Shown here in pieces: positions 34,820 to 44,039 of a stretch of DNA of 64,000 bases. Location: positions 1,364,001 to 1,428,000 of the forward strand of contig NZ_QYUO01000001.1 of assembly GCF_003591035.1 (NCBI RefSeq), written 5' to 3'. Made by a program: the position numbers and the translations under genes. The DNA comes from Noviherbaspirillum saxi (GTDB lineage Bacteria; Pseudomonadota; Gammaproteobacteria; Burkholderiales; Burkholderiaceae_D). The notes beneath the pieces were generated by a model. It had not been told where the DNA came from and did no database searches. It saw only the letters and a list, made by a program, of their open reading frames with translations. The stretch's first letter is position 1; every line of letters begins with the position of its first letter.

Positions 34820-34991
34820 TAGAGCAGTTTGAGTATCAGTGTATGGGTTCTGCCGCGTTGCTCGGGGGCGATTGCGGCGTTGCCAATGCTCGCCAGGGAA
34901 CCACCCTGTCTGCGCGTGGCGCCTTGCACTCACCCCCGATCAACACGGCAGACCGCTGCGCTACCCGCACACTGACACTCAAACTGCTCTA
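34820..34991. repeat. 172-bp element with 28-bp terminal inverted repeats
   Basis: The arms at 34820-34847 and 34964-34991 begin TAGAGCAGTTTGAGT and are complementary at about 24 of 28 positions. The inside is GC-rich and does not encode a protein. The left 70 bp recur at 22149-22220. It lies inside what otherwise looks like one operon (between the YCF48-like and MMPL genes) and ends 28 bp before the MMPL start. It is non-autonomous and MITE-like; it could bring a transcript end or processing site into the operon. Confidence 0.75.
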
Positions 34992-35019
34992 AAAAAACAT
35001 ATCAGGAGATGTGAACGAA

Positions 35020-37470
35020 ATGGCTGTTTCTACAGATTTGACAGATCGGATGCCGGTCGTGCGGTCGCTTGAGGATTTCGACCAGAAATCCGGCAGCGCA
35101 TTGGAACGGCTGATTTTCAACCATCGCCTGATCGTGATGATTGTCTGTGCGGTCATCACGCTGCTGCTCGCAGCCGGTGCGGCGATGAAGCTGACGCTCA
35201 ACGCCAGCTTCGAGAAGATGATTCCGCAGACTCAGCCATACATCAAGAATTATCTCGACAACAAGAACGAATTGCGCGGCCTGGGCAATGCGCTGCGCAT
35301 CGTTGTCGAAAATACCAATGGCGACATCTTCGATCCCAAGTATCAAGAAGCCCTGCGCAAGATCAATGATGAGCTTTTCCTCACCCCCGGTGTAGACCGC
35401 GCGTGGCTGAAGTCCTTGTGGACACCCGGCGTGCGCTGGAACGAAGTCACCGAGGAAGGCCTGCGCGGCGGCCCGGTGATGCCGGACTCCTATGACGGAT
35501 CGCCGAAAGCCACGGAACAGCTTCGCCTGAATATCGCGCGCGCCGGCATTGTCGGACGCATGGTCGGCAATGACTTCAAGTCGAGCATGATTATCGTTCC
35601 CTTGCTGGACAAGGACCCGGCCACGGGAAACCCTATCGATTATCGTGCGCTGTCGCGCGTGCTTGAAGACAATATCCGCGCCAAGTTCGAGCATGACTCT
35701 GGCGGGAACGTGCGCATTCACATCGTCGGTTTCGCCAAGTTGGTTGGCGACCTGATCGACGGCCTGAACCAGGTGATGAGTTTCTTCGCCGCTGCTGCGC
35801 TGATCGCTATCGCCATCATCTACCTGTATACGCGCTGCGTGCGCAGCACCTCGCTGGTCGTTGCCTGTTCGGTGGTCGCAGTAGCATGGCAGCTTGGCTT
35901 GGTCGCGTTGCTCGGCTTCGAGCTCGATCCCTTCTCGATCCTCGTGCCTTTCCTCATTTTCGCGATCGGCGTCTCGCACGGTGCGCAGAAGATGAATGGC
36001 ATCATGCAGGACGTCGGGCGCGGCACGCACCGCCTGGTGGCGGCGCGCTACACCTTCCGTCGCCTGTTCCTCGCGGGTATGACGGCGCTGCTGGCCGATG
36101 CGGTCGGATTCGCCGTGCTGATGGCGATCGATATTCCGGTGATCCAGGATCTTGCACTGACCGCCAGTCTCGGCGTTGCGGTCTTGATCTTCACCAACCT
36201 GATTCTCTTGCCCGTGCTGTTGTCTTACACCGGCGTCAGCGCGAAGGCCGCCGAGCGCAGCCTGCGTGCCGAACAGGAAACAGCAAGCGGCAAGGGCTTG
36301 GCCGCGGCATGGGGCTGGCTCGATCGCTTTACCGGCCGTGGTTGGGCGCTGGCCGCAATTCTCGTATCGCTTGGCTTGGGCGTGGGCGGCTTCCTCGTCA
36401 GTCTGCAATTGAAGATCGGCGACCTCGAAGCTGGTGCCCCCGAATTGCGTGCCGATTCCCGCTATAACCGCGACAACGCCTACATCGGCGCGAACTACTC
36501 GCTTTCCAGCGACCAGTTTGCAGTCATCGTGAAAACGCCGGCGGAAGGTTGCCTCAACTACCAGACACTGGTTGAGGCCGACCGCCTCGCGTGGGAGTTG
36601 CAGCAACTACCGGGTGTGCAAACCACGGTTTTCCTCGGCAATGCGGTCCGGCAGATCACCGCCGGCTCCAACGAGGGTAATCCGAAATGGCTGACGCTGG
36701 CGCGCAACCAGGATGTGCTGAATTATGGCGCCCAGCAGGCAGCGGTCAATAGCCCGGACCTGTTCAACAACAATTGCTCGGTGATGCCGGTGATCGCCTA
36801 CCTGACCGACCATCGCGCCGAGACGCTCAGCCGCATCGTCGCCGAAGCCAACCGCTTCGCCGCCGAGCACTCGCAGCCGGATCGCCAGTTCCTGCTGGCC
36901 GCAGGCAATGCCGGCATCGAAGCGGCGACGAATATCGTCGTCCAGCAAGCCAATCGCACCATGCTGCTGTATGTCTATGGCGCGGTGATCCTGCTGTGCT
37001 TCGTGACCTTCCGCAGTTGGCGCGCGGTCGTGGTGGCGGTGCTGCCGCTGGTGCTGACCTCGATCCTGTGCGAGGCGCTGATGGTCATGCTCGGCATGGG
37101 CGTGAAAGTGGCGACCTTGCCGGTGATCGCGCTGGGCGTGGGTATCGGCGTCGACTACGCGCTCTATCTGCTCTCCATCCAGCTCGCGCAGCAGCGCGCC
37201 GGCGCGTCGCTCGCCGTCGCGTATCAACGTTCGATCCAGTTCACCGGCAAGGTGGTGGCGCTGGTGGGCGTGACGCTGGCAGCCGGCGTGGTGACCTGGG
37301 TCTGGTCGCCGATCAAATTCCAGGCTGACATGGGCATCCTGCTCACCTTCATGTTCGTCTTGAACATGATCGGTGCGCTGGTGTTGATTCCCGCACTCTC
37401 GCACTTCCTGCTCAAGGGAGCGACCAAGAGCGAGGCTCCAGCGGCCGTGTCGCTGGCGACAGGAACTTAA
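35020..37470 (+). CDS. RND/MMPL-family exporter
   Basis: An 816-residue membrane protein of the MMPL/HAE3 type. TM1 (LIVMIVCAVITLLLAAGAAM) is followed by a large periplasmic domain, a helix bundle with AAALIAIAIIYLYTRCVRST, a second large domain and a second bundle (LYVYGAVILLCFVTFRSWRA, then GVGIGVDYALYLLS). This two-fold architecture is that of lipid, hopanoid or steroid exporters, not of drug RND pumps of 1000+ residues. The ATG at 35020 has AGGAG 11 bp before it; a GTG at 35011 is too close to that site. It is the export engine of the DUF1302/DUF1329/YCF48 set. Confidence 0.9.
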   Translation: MAVSTDLTDRMPVVRSLEDFDQKSGSALERLIFNHRLIVMIVCAVITLLLAAGAAMKLTLNASFEKMIPQTQPYIKNYLDNKNELRGLGNALRIVVENTNGDIFDPKYQEALRKINDELFLTPGVDRAWLKSLWTPGVRWNEVTEEGLRGGPVMPDSYDGSPKATEQLRLNIARAGIVGRMVGNDFKSSMIIVPLLDKDPATGNPIDYRALSRVLEDNIRAKFEHDSGGNVRIHIVGFAKLVGDLIDGLNQVMSFFAAAALIAIAIIYLYTRCVRSTSLVVACSVVAVAWQLGLVALLGFELDPFSILVPFLIFAIGVSHGAQKMNGIMQDVGRGTHRLVAARYTFRRLFLAGMTALLADAVGFAVLMAIDIPVIQDLALTASLGVAVLIFTNLILLPVLLSYTGVSAKAAERSLRAEQETASGKGLAAAWGWLDRFTGRGWALAAILVSLGLGVGGFLVSLQLKIGDLEAGAPELRADSRYNRDNAYIGANYSLSSDQFAVIVKTPAEGCLNYQTLVEADRLAWELQQLPGVQTTVFLGNAVRQITAGSNEGNPKWLTLARNQDVLNYGAQQAAVNSPDLFNNNCSVMPVIAYLTDHRAETLSRIVAEANRFAAEHSQPDRQFLLAAGNAGIEAATNIVVQQANRTMLLYVYGAVILLCFVTFRSWRAVVVAVLPLVLTSILCEALMVMLGMGVKVATLPVIALGVGIGVDYALYLLSIQLAQQRAGASLAVAYQRSIQFTGKVVALVGVTLAAGVVTWVWSPIKFQADMGILLTFMFVLNMIGALVLIPALSHFLLKGATKSEAPAAVSLATGT

Positions 37471-37482
37471 GGATAGAAATAC

Positions 37483-38535
37483 ATGCACATGCAACAGGCT
37501 TCCGAGGTGCCGAACAATACGGTGAGAAAAATGCGTCTCTACTTTGCACAGCGAATCCCGCAGTGGCAGATTCTTTGGCCCGGCGTATTGACGGCAATCA
37601 CCATCGGCCTGGCGGCGGCGTTTGTCGCCGAACACCAGGGCGGCCCGCGCCTGTTGTACGCGCTGTTCTTCGGCATGGCGTTCAACTTTGCCGCCACCGG
37701 GGAGAAGGTCAAAGCGGGAATCGAGTTTACGTCCCGCCAGATCCTGCGCTTCGGCGTCGCGCTTACCGGCGTACGCATCACGCTGGATCAAATCGCTTCG
37801 ATCGGACCAGTGTCCATCTCCATGGTGATTGCTGGCGTCGTGCTGACGATTCTTTTTGGCGTACTGCTCGGTCGTTTGTTGCGCCGTCCACTAATCGAGG
37901 GCGTGCTGACCGGCGGTGCGGTGGCAATCTGCGGTGCGTCCGCAGCGCTTGCGATTTCTGCAGTATTGCCGCGCAATGAGGAAAACCAGCGCTTCACCCT
38001 CTTTACCGTGGTCGGCGTGACGACATTGTCGACCGTGGCAATGATTACCTATCCGGCGCTGGCGAACTTCTTCGGACTCGATCCGAACAGCACTGCGATA
38101 TTCCTCGGCGGCACCATCCACGATGTCGCGCAGGTGGTTGCCGCCGGCAACATGATCTCGCCGCAGGTAGGTGATGGCGCCACTTTCGTCAAGCTGACGC
38201 GGGTTGCAATGCTGCTGCCGGTAGTCGCAGTGCTCTCGCTGATTTTCAGGAATGGTGGAGGCGGGCAGGGCGCCAAGCCGCCCTTGCTGCCGGGCTTCCT
38301 GGTCGGATTTGCGGCGCTCATCGCAATCAATAGCATGGGCTGGATTCCACAGTGGGCGGTCCAGGGCGCGACGAGCCTGTCGAGCTGGTGCCTGGTGGTA
38401 TCGATTGCCGCGCTGGGAGTCAAGACCTCGTTCCAGCAACTGGCCACGCTGGGCTGGCGTCCGGTCTTGCTGCTGGTGACTGAAACCCTGTTCCTGGCGG
38501 CCCTGATCATGGGCGGCTTGATACTGACTCATTGA
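37483..38535 (+). CDS. YeiH/UPF0324 family putative sulfate exporter-like membrane protein
   Basis: A 350-residue inner-membrane protein of the YeiH family. Hydrophobic segments follow one another from ILWPGVLTAITIGLAAAFVA, and the family signature region GGAVAICGASAALAISAVLP lies near residue 150. FLGGTIHDVAQVVAAGNMIS is another typical block. The function of the family is not settled; sulfate or sulfite export has been suggested for some members. It lies 12 bp after the MMPL gene, so it belongs to the same transcript, but its relation to the exporter is unclear. Confidence 0.85.
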   Translation: MHMQQASEVPNNTVRKMRLYFAQRIPQWQILWPGVLTAITIGLAAAFVAEHQGGPRLLYALFFGMAFNFAATGEKVKAGIEFTSRQILRFGVALTGVRITLDQIASIGPVSISMVIAGVVLTILFGVLLGRLLRRPLIEGVLTGGAVAICGASAALAISAVLPRNEENQRFTLFTVVGVTTLSTVAMITYPALANFFGLDPNSTAIFLGGTIHDVAQVVAAGNMISPQVGDGATFVKLTRVAMLLPVVAVLSLIFRNGGGGQGAKPPLLPGFLVGFAALIAINSMGWIPQWAVQGATSLSSWCLVVSIAALGVKTSFQQLATLGWRPVLLLVTETLFLAALIMGGLILTH

Positions 38536-38588
38536 CCCCAGTCCATACGGCAGATCGCGAAATTCGCTTAATTCATATCGGAGATTTT

Positions 38589-40241
38589 ATGTCGCAAACC
38601 ACACAGAGCCCACTGATGGGCCAGATGATGAGCCAGCCTTTGCTCATCTCCAGCATCATCCGGCATGCGGACCGTTATTTCGGCAACGCCGAAATCGTCT
38701 CGCGTCGCGTCGAAGGCGACATCCATCGCTACACCTACCGCGACTGCCACAAGCGCGCGCGCCAGATAGCCAATGCGCTGGGCGGCTTCGGCGTGAAGAT
38801 GGGCGAACGCGTCGCCACGCTGGCCTGGAACGGCTATCGCCACATGGAGTTGTATTACGCAATTTCCGGTTCTGGCGCCGTCATGCACACGATCAATCCA
38901 CGCTTGCACGCGGAACAGATTGCCTACATCGTCAATCATGCCGAAGACCAGTACCTGTTCTTCGACCTCACGTTCTTGCCGCTGGTCGAGGTGTTCGCCG
39001 CGCACTGTAAGACGGTCAAGGGCTTTGTACTGATGTGCGACAAGGAGCGCATGCCGGCCATCAGCAGGATTCCTAACCTGCTGTGCTATGAAGACCTGAT
39101 CGCGAACAATTCTGATCAATACGAGTGGCCGCTGTTCGACGAGAATTCCGCCTCCAGCCTGTGCTACACCTCCGGTACCACCGGCAATCCGAAGGGCGCG
39201 CTGTACTCGCATCGTTCTACCGTGCTGCATTCGCTGGCCTCGGTGATGCCGGACGTATTCAATCTTTCCGCCCGCGATGCGGTGTTGCCGGTCGTGCCGA
39301 TGTTCCACGTCAATGCATGGGGTTTGCCGTATTCGGTGCCGATGGTCGGCGCGAAGATGGTATTCCCCGGTCCGGCGCTGGACGGAAAATCAGTCTATGA
39401 ATTGTTCGAGCAGGAAAAGGTGAGCTTCTCCGCCGGCGTGCCGACCGTGTGGTTGGGCTTGCTGAACCATGTCGCCCAGAACAACCTGGAGTTCTCCAGC
39501 TTCAAGCGCACCGTGATCGGCGGCTCGGCTTGTCCGCCGGGGATGATGAAGACGTTCCGCCATCAGTACGGCGTGGAAGTCGTGCATGCCTGGGGTATGA
39601 CCGAGATGTCGCCATTAGGTACCGCTTGCACCTTGCAAGCGCACCACTTGGATCTGTCGGACGACCAGCAGCAATCGATCCTGGAAAAGCAGGGGCATGC
39701 GGTGTTCGGCGTCGACATGAAGATCGTCGACGACGACGGCAGTGAATTGCCGTGGGACGGCAAGACCTACGGCAACCTGCTGGTCAAGGGGCCGTGGATC
39801 ATCGGCAGCTATTTCAAGAGCGAGAGCGGCGATGTACTGGAACACGGCTGGTTTCCGACCGGAGACGTGGCGACCATCACCGAAGACGGTTACATGCAGA
39901 TCACCGATCGCAGCAAGGACGTGATCAAGTCCGGTGGCGAGTGGATCGGTTCGATCGATCTGGAAAACATCGCGATGACGCATCCGGCTGTGCAACAGGC
40001 GGCATGCATCGGCGTGTTCCATCCGAAGTGGGACGAGCGTCCGATGCTGGTAGTGGTGAAAAAGCCGGACGCGGAAGTCAGCAAGGAGGAACTGATCAAG
40101 TTCTATGAAGGCAAGATCGCAAAATGGTGGACGCCGGATGACGTGGCGTTTGTCGATGCGCTACCGCTTGGAGCCACCGGCAAGGTCCTTAAGAACAAGA
40201 TGCGCGAGCAGTTCCATGGGTACAAGCTGCCGACGGCTTGA
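38589..40241 (+). CDS. Medium/long-chain acyl-CoA ligase (AMP-forming)
   Basis: A 550-residue ANL-superfamily ligase that would convert a fatty or alkyl-thio acid, ATP and CoA into acyl-CoA. The P-loop-like motif is [19 protein letters not shown], motif A5 is [13 protein letters not shown], the hinge motif is [20 protein letters not shown] and the catalytic lysine of A10 is in [13 protein letters not shown]. It is closest in feel to the DmdB/long-chain family. The ATG at 38589 begins [20 protein letters not shown], typical for the family; an upstream extension to 38532 is unlikely. It follows YeiH by 53 bp and may supply activated substrate to the cluster. Confidence 0.9.
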   Translation: MSQTTQSPLMGQMMSQPLLISSIIRHADRYFGNAEIVSRRVEGDIHRYTYRDCHKRARQIANALGGFGVKMGERVATLAWNGYRHMELYYAISGSGAVMHTINPRLHAEQIAYIVNHAEDQYLFFDLTFLPLVEVFAAHCKTVKGFVLMCDKERMPAISRIPNLLCYEDLIANNSDQYEWPLFDENSASSLCYTSGTTGNPKGALYSHRSTVLHSLASVMPDVFNLSARDAVLPVVPMFHVNAWGLPYSVPMVGAKMVFPGPALDGKSVYELFEQEKVSFSAGVPTVWLGLLNHVAQNNLEFSSFKRTVIGGSACPPGMMKTFRHQYGVEVVHAWGMTEMSPLGTACTLQAHHLDLSDDQQQSILEKQGHAVFGVDMKIVDDDGSELPWDGKTYGNLLVKGPWIIGSYFKSESGDVLEHGWFPTGDVATITEDGYMQITDRSKDVIKSGGEWIGSIDLENIAMTHPAVQQAACIGVFHPKWDERPMLVVVKKPDAEVSKEELIKFYEGKIAKWWTPDDVAFVDALPLGATGKVLKNKMREQFHGYKLPTA

Positions 40242-40367
40242 ATCGCGCCGCGTTGTCACTCCCTCCCCTTGAAGGGGCGGGAATATCAATGAAATCGGCC
40301 ACTATTCCTGCCGCGGTATCCGACTGATACGGCGGCATTTCAAATTCCAGCATTGGTAGCCCCAGAA

Positions 40368-43300
40368 ATGAAGATCCGCAAGATTCTAGTTGCAAACCGT
40401 TCCGAAATCGCTATCCGCGTCATGCGTGCCGCTGCCGAGTTGGGCATGCGCACGGTGGCGATATATGCCGCCGAGGATCGCTTTGCACTGCACCGTTTCA
40501 AAGCCGACGAAAGTTATCTGGTCGGCGAAGGCAAGAAGCCAATCGCCGCTTACCTCGATATCGACGACATCATCCGCATCGCCAAGGAAGCCGGCGTCGA
40601 TGCGATCCACCCCGGTTACGGTTTCCTGTCCGAGAACCCGGACTTCGCCGAAGCCTGCGCGACGAACGGCATCACCTTCATTGGACCAAAGCCGGAAGTC
40701 ATGCGCACGCTGGGCAACAAAGTCGCCGCCCGCAATGCGGCGATTGCTGCCGGCGTGCCGGTCATGCCGGCTACCTCGGCCTTACCGCACGATATCGAAC
40801 AGACAAAGAAGCTCGCGGCCGCGGTCGGCTATCCCTTGATGCTGAAAGCCAGCTGGGGCGGCGGCGGGCGCGGCATGCGTGTGATCGAATCCGAAGCCGA
40901 TCTGCCCGGCCAATTGGAAGTGGCGCGGCGCGAAGCGGCAGCCGCCTTCGGAAATGACGAGATGTATCTCGAAAAGCTGGTGCGCCGCGCGCGCCACGTC
41001 GAAGTACAGTTGCTCGGTGATACCCACGGCAACCTGGTGCACCTGTACGAGCGCGACTGCTCCGTGCAGCGCCGCAACCAGAAAGTGGTCGAGCGCGCCC
41101 CTGCGCCTTACCTTGACGACAAGAGCCGGGCCGAGTTGTGCGACGCCGCGCTGTGCCTCGGTCGCGCAGTGAATTACACCCATGCCGGCACCGTCGAATT
41201 CCTGATGGATGCCGACACCAACCAATTCTATTTCATCGAAGTCAACCCGCGCATCCAGGTCGAACACACCGTCACCGAGCAGGTCACCGGCATCGATATC
41301 GTCAAAGCGCAGATCCATGTGTCCGAAGGCATGAAGATCGGCGACAAGGATGTGCTTGGCGCCGCCATTCCGCTGCAATCCGAGATCGCGCTGAACGGCC
41401 ACGCGCTGCAATGCCGCGTCACTACCGAAGACCCGGAAAACAATTTCACGCCTGACTACGGCCGCCTCATTGCCTACCGCAGCGCCGCCGGTTTCGGCGT
41501 ACGCCTCGATGGCGGAACCGCCTATGCAGGCGCGGTCATCACGTCGTACTACGATTCGCTGTTGGTCAAGGTTACTGCCTGGGCATCGAGCTCGGATGAA
41601 GCGATTGCACGCATGGACCGCGCATTGCGCGAATTCCGCATCCGTGGCGTGTCCACCAATTTGCAGTTCCTTGAAAACGTGATCAACCACGCGCAGTTCA
41701 GGTCCGGCGAATGCATCACGCGCTTCATCGATACCACGCCGGAGTTGTTCCAGTTCGCCAAGCGGCGCGACCGCGCGACCCGCCTGCTGCGCTTCATCGG
41801 CGACGTGGTGGTCAACGGCAATCCGGAAATGAAAGGCCGGAAGGGCATCGACGGCGTGTTGCCGTCACCGATCCTGCCGGCCGCGCACCGCGCCACCCCG
41901 ATCACGCCGGGAACGAAGGATCTCTTCAAGCAACTGGGCGCCGAGAAATTCTCGCAGTGGATGAAGGACCAGAAGCAGGTCCTGCTGACCGATACCACCA
42001 TGCGCGATGCGCACCAGTCGCTGTTCGCGACCCGCATGCGCACCGCCGACATGCTGGCGATCGCGCCATATTACGCGCGCATGCTGCCCAATCTGTTTTC
42101 GCTCGAATGCTGGGGCGGCGCGACCTTCGACGTCTCGATGCGCTTCCTGAAGGAAGACCCGTGGGAACGCCTGGCGAACTTGCGCGAAGCAGTACCCAAC
42201 ATCCTGTTCCAGATGCTGCTGCGCGCATCCAATGCGGTCGGTTATACCAACTATGCCGATAACGTGGTCAAGCACTTCGTGCAGCAGGCCGCAGCCGGCG
42301 GCATCGATGTGTTCCGCGTCTTCGACTCGCTGAACTGGGTCGAGAACATGCGCGTTGCCATCGATGCCGTGCGCGAAACCGGCGCACTGTGCGAAGGCAC
42401 GATCTGCTACACCGGCGACCCGTTTGATTCGGCCCGTCCGAAATACAGCCTGCAGTACTACGTCAACATGGCGAAGGAACTGGAACGTGCGGGCGTCAAC
42501 ATCCTGGCGATCAAGGACATGGCCGGCGTCTGCAAGCCGCATGCGGCGCGCGCGCTCGTTAAGGCTTTGAAGGACGAAGTCGGGCTGCCCATCCATTTTC
42601 ACACGCACGACACCAGCGGTATTGCCGCCGCCTCGGTGCTGGCCGCAGTGGAAGCCGGTTGCGATGCGGTCGATGGCGCGATGGATGCGATGAGCGGCCT
42701 GACATCGCAACCGAATCTCGGCGCGATCGCCTCGGCCCTTACCCATACAAGGCACGATCCGAAATTGGACAAGCAGGCGTTGTTCGACATCTCCCAATAC
42801 TGGGAAGGCGTGCGCCGCCAGTACGCGCCGTTCGAGGCGGACATGCGCTCTGGCACCTCCGACGTGTACCGCCACGAAATGCCGGGCGGCCAATACACGA
42901 ACCTGCGCGAACAGGCGCGCGCGATGGGCATCGAGCACCGTTGGACCGAAGTCGCGCAAGCCTACGCAGATGTCAATCAACTGTTCGGCGACATCGTGAA
43001 AGTTACGCCGACGTCGAAAGTGGTCGGCGACATGGCGCTGTTCATGGTCGCCAACGACCTGACGCCGGCAGACGTGCGCAATCCGGACAAGGAAGTCGCC
43101 TTCCCGGAATCGGTGATCTCGCTGTTCAAGGGCGAGCTTGGCTTCCCGCCGGACGGCTTCCCGAAAGAATTGGAAAAAAAGATTCTCAAGGGCGGCGCGC
43201 CGATGCAGGGGCGCCCCGGCGCAAACCTGCAACCGGTCGATCTGGCGCAGGCGAAAGCCGATGCAGAAAAAGCGGTCGACCGTAGCATGACCGAACAGGA

Positions 43301-43820
43301 ACTGGCCTCCTACCTGATGTATCCGAAGGTGTTTCGCGACTACGCGGAGCATCGCCGCCAGTATGGCGACGTCAGCGTGTTGCCGACGCAAGTGTTCTTC
43401 TATGGCCTGAAGGAAGGTCAGGAAATCTCGGTCGACATCGACAAGGGCAAGACGCTGGTGATGCGCCTGCAGGGCCGCACCGAGCTTGAGGAAGAGGGAC
43501 AAAGCAAGCTGTTCTTCGAACTGAACGGCCAGGCACGCATGGTACGCATCGACCGCGCCGGCGCAGCCAAGCAAGTCACGCATCCAAGGGCACAGGACGG
43601 CAACCCCGACCATATCGGCGCGCCGATGCCGGGCATGGTGGTGACGCTGGCGGTCAAACCCGGACAGAAAGTGGCCAAGGGCGATCCACTGGTGTCGATC
43701 GAAGCCATGAAGATGGAAACCATGATCCGCGCCGAGCGCGATGCGGTGGTCCAGCATACGCATGTGAAGCCGGGAATGGTGGTGGCGGCGAAGGACTTGT
43801 TGTGCGAGCTGGGGAGTTGA
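40368..43820 (+). CDS. pyc: Pyruvate carboxylase
   Basis: A 1150-residue single-chain biotin enzyme that carboxylates pyruvate to oxaloacetate. The biotin carboxylase part includes KASWGGGGRGMR (ATP loop), VQRRNQKVVERAPAP and EVNPRIQVEHTVTEQ. The carboxyltransferase part includes LLTDTTMRDAHQSLFATRMR and HFHTHDTSGIAAAS. The C-terminal biotinyl domain has EAMKMET with the biotinylated lysine. The ATG at 40368 is the usual start (MKIRKILVANRSEIAIRV); a TTG 15 bp upstream is possible but not needed. It stands alone between the acyl-CoA ligase and a repeat element. Confidence 0.96.
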   Translation: MKIRKILVANRSEIAIRVMRAAAELGMRTVAIYAAEDRFALHRFKADESYLVGEGKKPIAAYLDIDDIIRIAKEAGVDAIHPGYGFLSENPDFAEACATNGITFIGPKPEVMRTLGNKVAARNAAIAAGVPVMPATSALPHDIEQTKKLAAAVGYPLMLKASWGGGGRGMRVIESEADLPGQLEVARREAAAAFGNDEMYLEKLVRRARHVEVQLLGDTHGNLVHLYERDCSVQRRNQKVVERAPAPYLDDKSRAELCDAALCLGRAVNYTHAGTVEFLMDADTNQFYFIEVNPRIQVEHTVTEQVTGIDIVKAQIHVSEGMKIGDKDVLGAAIPLQSEIALNGHALQCRVTTEDPENNFTPDYGRLIAYRSAAGFGVRLDGGTAYAGAVITSYYDSLLVKVTAWASSSDEAIARMDRALREFRIRGVSTNLQFLENVINHAQFRSGECITRFIDTTPELFQFAKRRDRATRLLRFIGDVVVNGNPEMKGRKGIDGVLPSPILPAAHRATPITPGTKDLFKQLGAEKFSQWMKDQKQVLLTDTTMRDAHQSLFATRMRTADMLAIAPYYARMLPNLFSLECWGGATFDVSMRFLKEDPWERLANLREAVPNILFQMLLRASNAVGYTNYADNVVKHFVQQAAAGGIDVFRVFDSLNWVENMRVAIDAVRETGALCEGTICYTGDPFDSARPKYSLQYYVNMAKELERAGVNILAIKDMAGVCKPHAARALVKALKDEVGLPIHFHTHDTSGIAAASVLAAVEAGCDAVDGAMDAMSGLTSQPNLGAIASALTHTRHDPKLDKQALFDISQYWEGVRRQYAPFEADMRSGTSDVYRHEMPGGQYTNLREQARAMGIEHRWTEVAQAYADVNQLFGDIVKVTPTSKVVGDMALFMVANDLTPADVRNPDKEVAFPESVISLFKGELGFPPDGFPKELEKKILKGGAPMQGRPGANLQPVDLAQAKADAEKAVDRSMTEQELASYLMYPKVFRDYAEHRRQYGDVSVLPTQVFFYGLKEGQEISVDIDKGKTLVMRLQGRTELEEEGQSKLFFELNGQARMVRIDRAGAAKQVTHPRAQDGNPDHIGAPMPGMVVTLAVKPGQKVAKGDPLVSIEAMKMETMIRAERDAVVQHTHVKPGMVVAAKDLLCELGS

Positions 43821-43839
43821 ACCGGGGCGCTAGCGTCAT

Positions 43840-43985
43840 GTTCCGTAAGTTCGTTGCAAAAATAAAAGTGGCGAAATCGCGTCGAGACAAGGAAAAAAGC
43901 GCAGCAAGGGTGGCCCCCTTGCGAGCATTTTTGACGCTGGATCGGCGTGATTCTCGCCATCTTTTATGCAACGAATTTGCGGGAC
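43840..43985. repeat. 146-bp element with ~40-bp terminal inverted repeats
   Basis: The left arm (43840-43881, TTCCGTAAGTTCGTTGCA at its start) and the right arm (43945-43985) are complementary apart from small gaps. The centre has a stem, AAGGGTGGCCCCCTT. Together the element would fold into a long hairpin. It starts 20 bp after the pyc stop, so it may end the pyc transcript. Its layout (arms, AAGG-rich strand, central stem) resembles the element at 52026-52184, though the sequences differ. Confidence 0.7.
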
Positions 43986-44039
43986 AGGACACTTGGTTCG
44001 ATGGATATTAATTAACTTTGATACGAAAGCGGGCGTCAG

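Noticed and set aside
35002..36606. A 534-codon open frame on the minus strand
   Set aside because: It is a complement shadow of the MMPL exporter gene with low-complexity composition and no ribosome-binding site.
41865..43763. A 632-codon open frame on the minus strand
   Set aside because: It is antisense to pyruvate carboxylase in the register usual for GC-rich codon bias, is rich in His, Arg and Gln, and has no recognisable domain.
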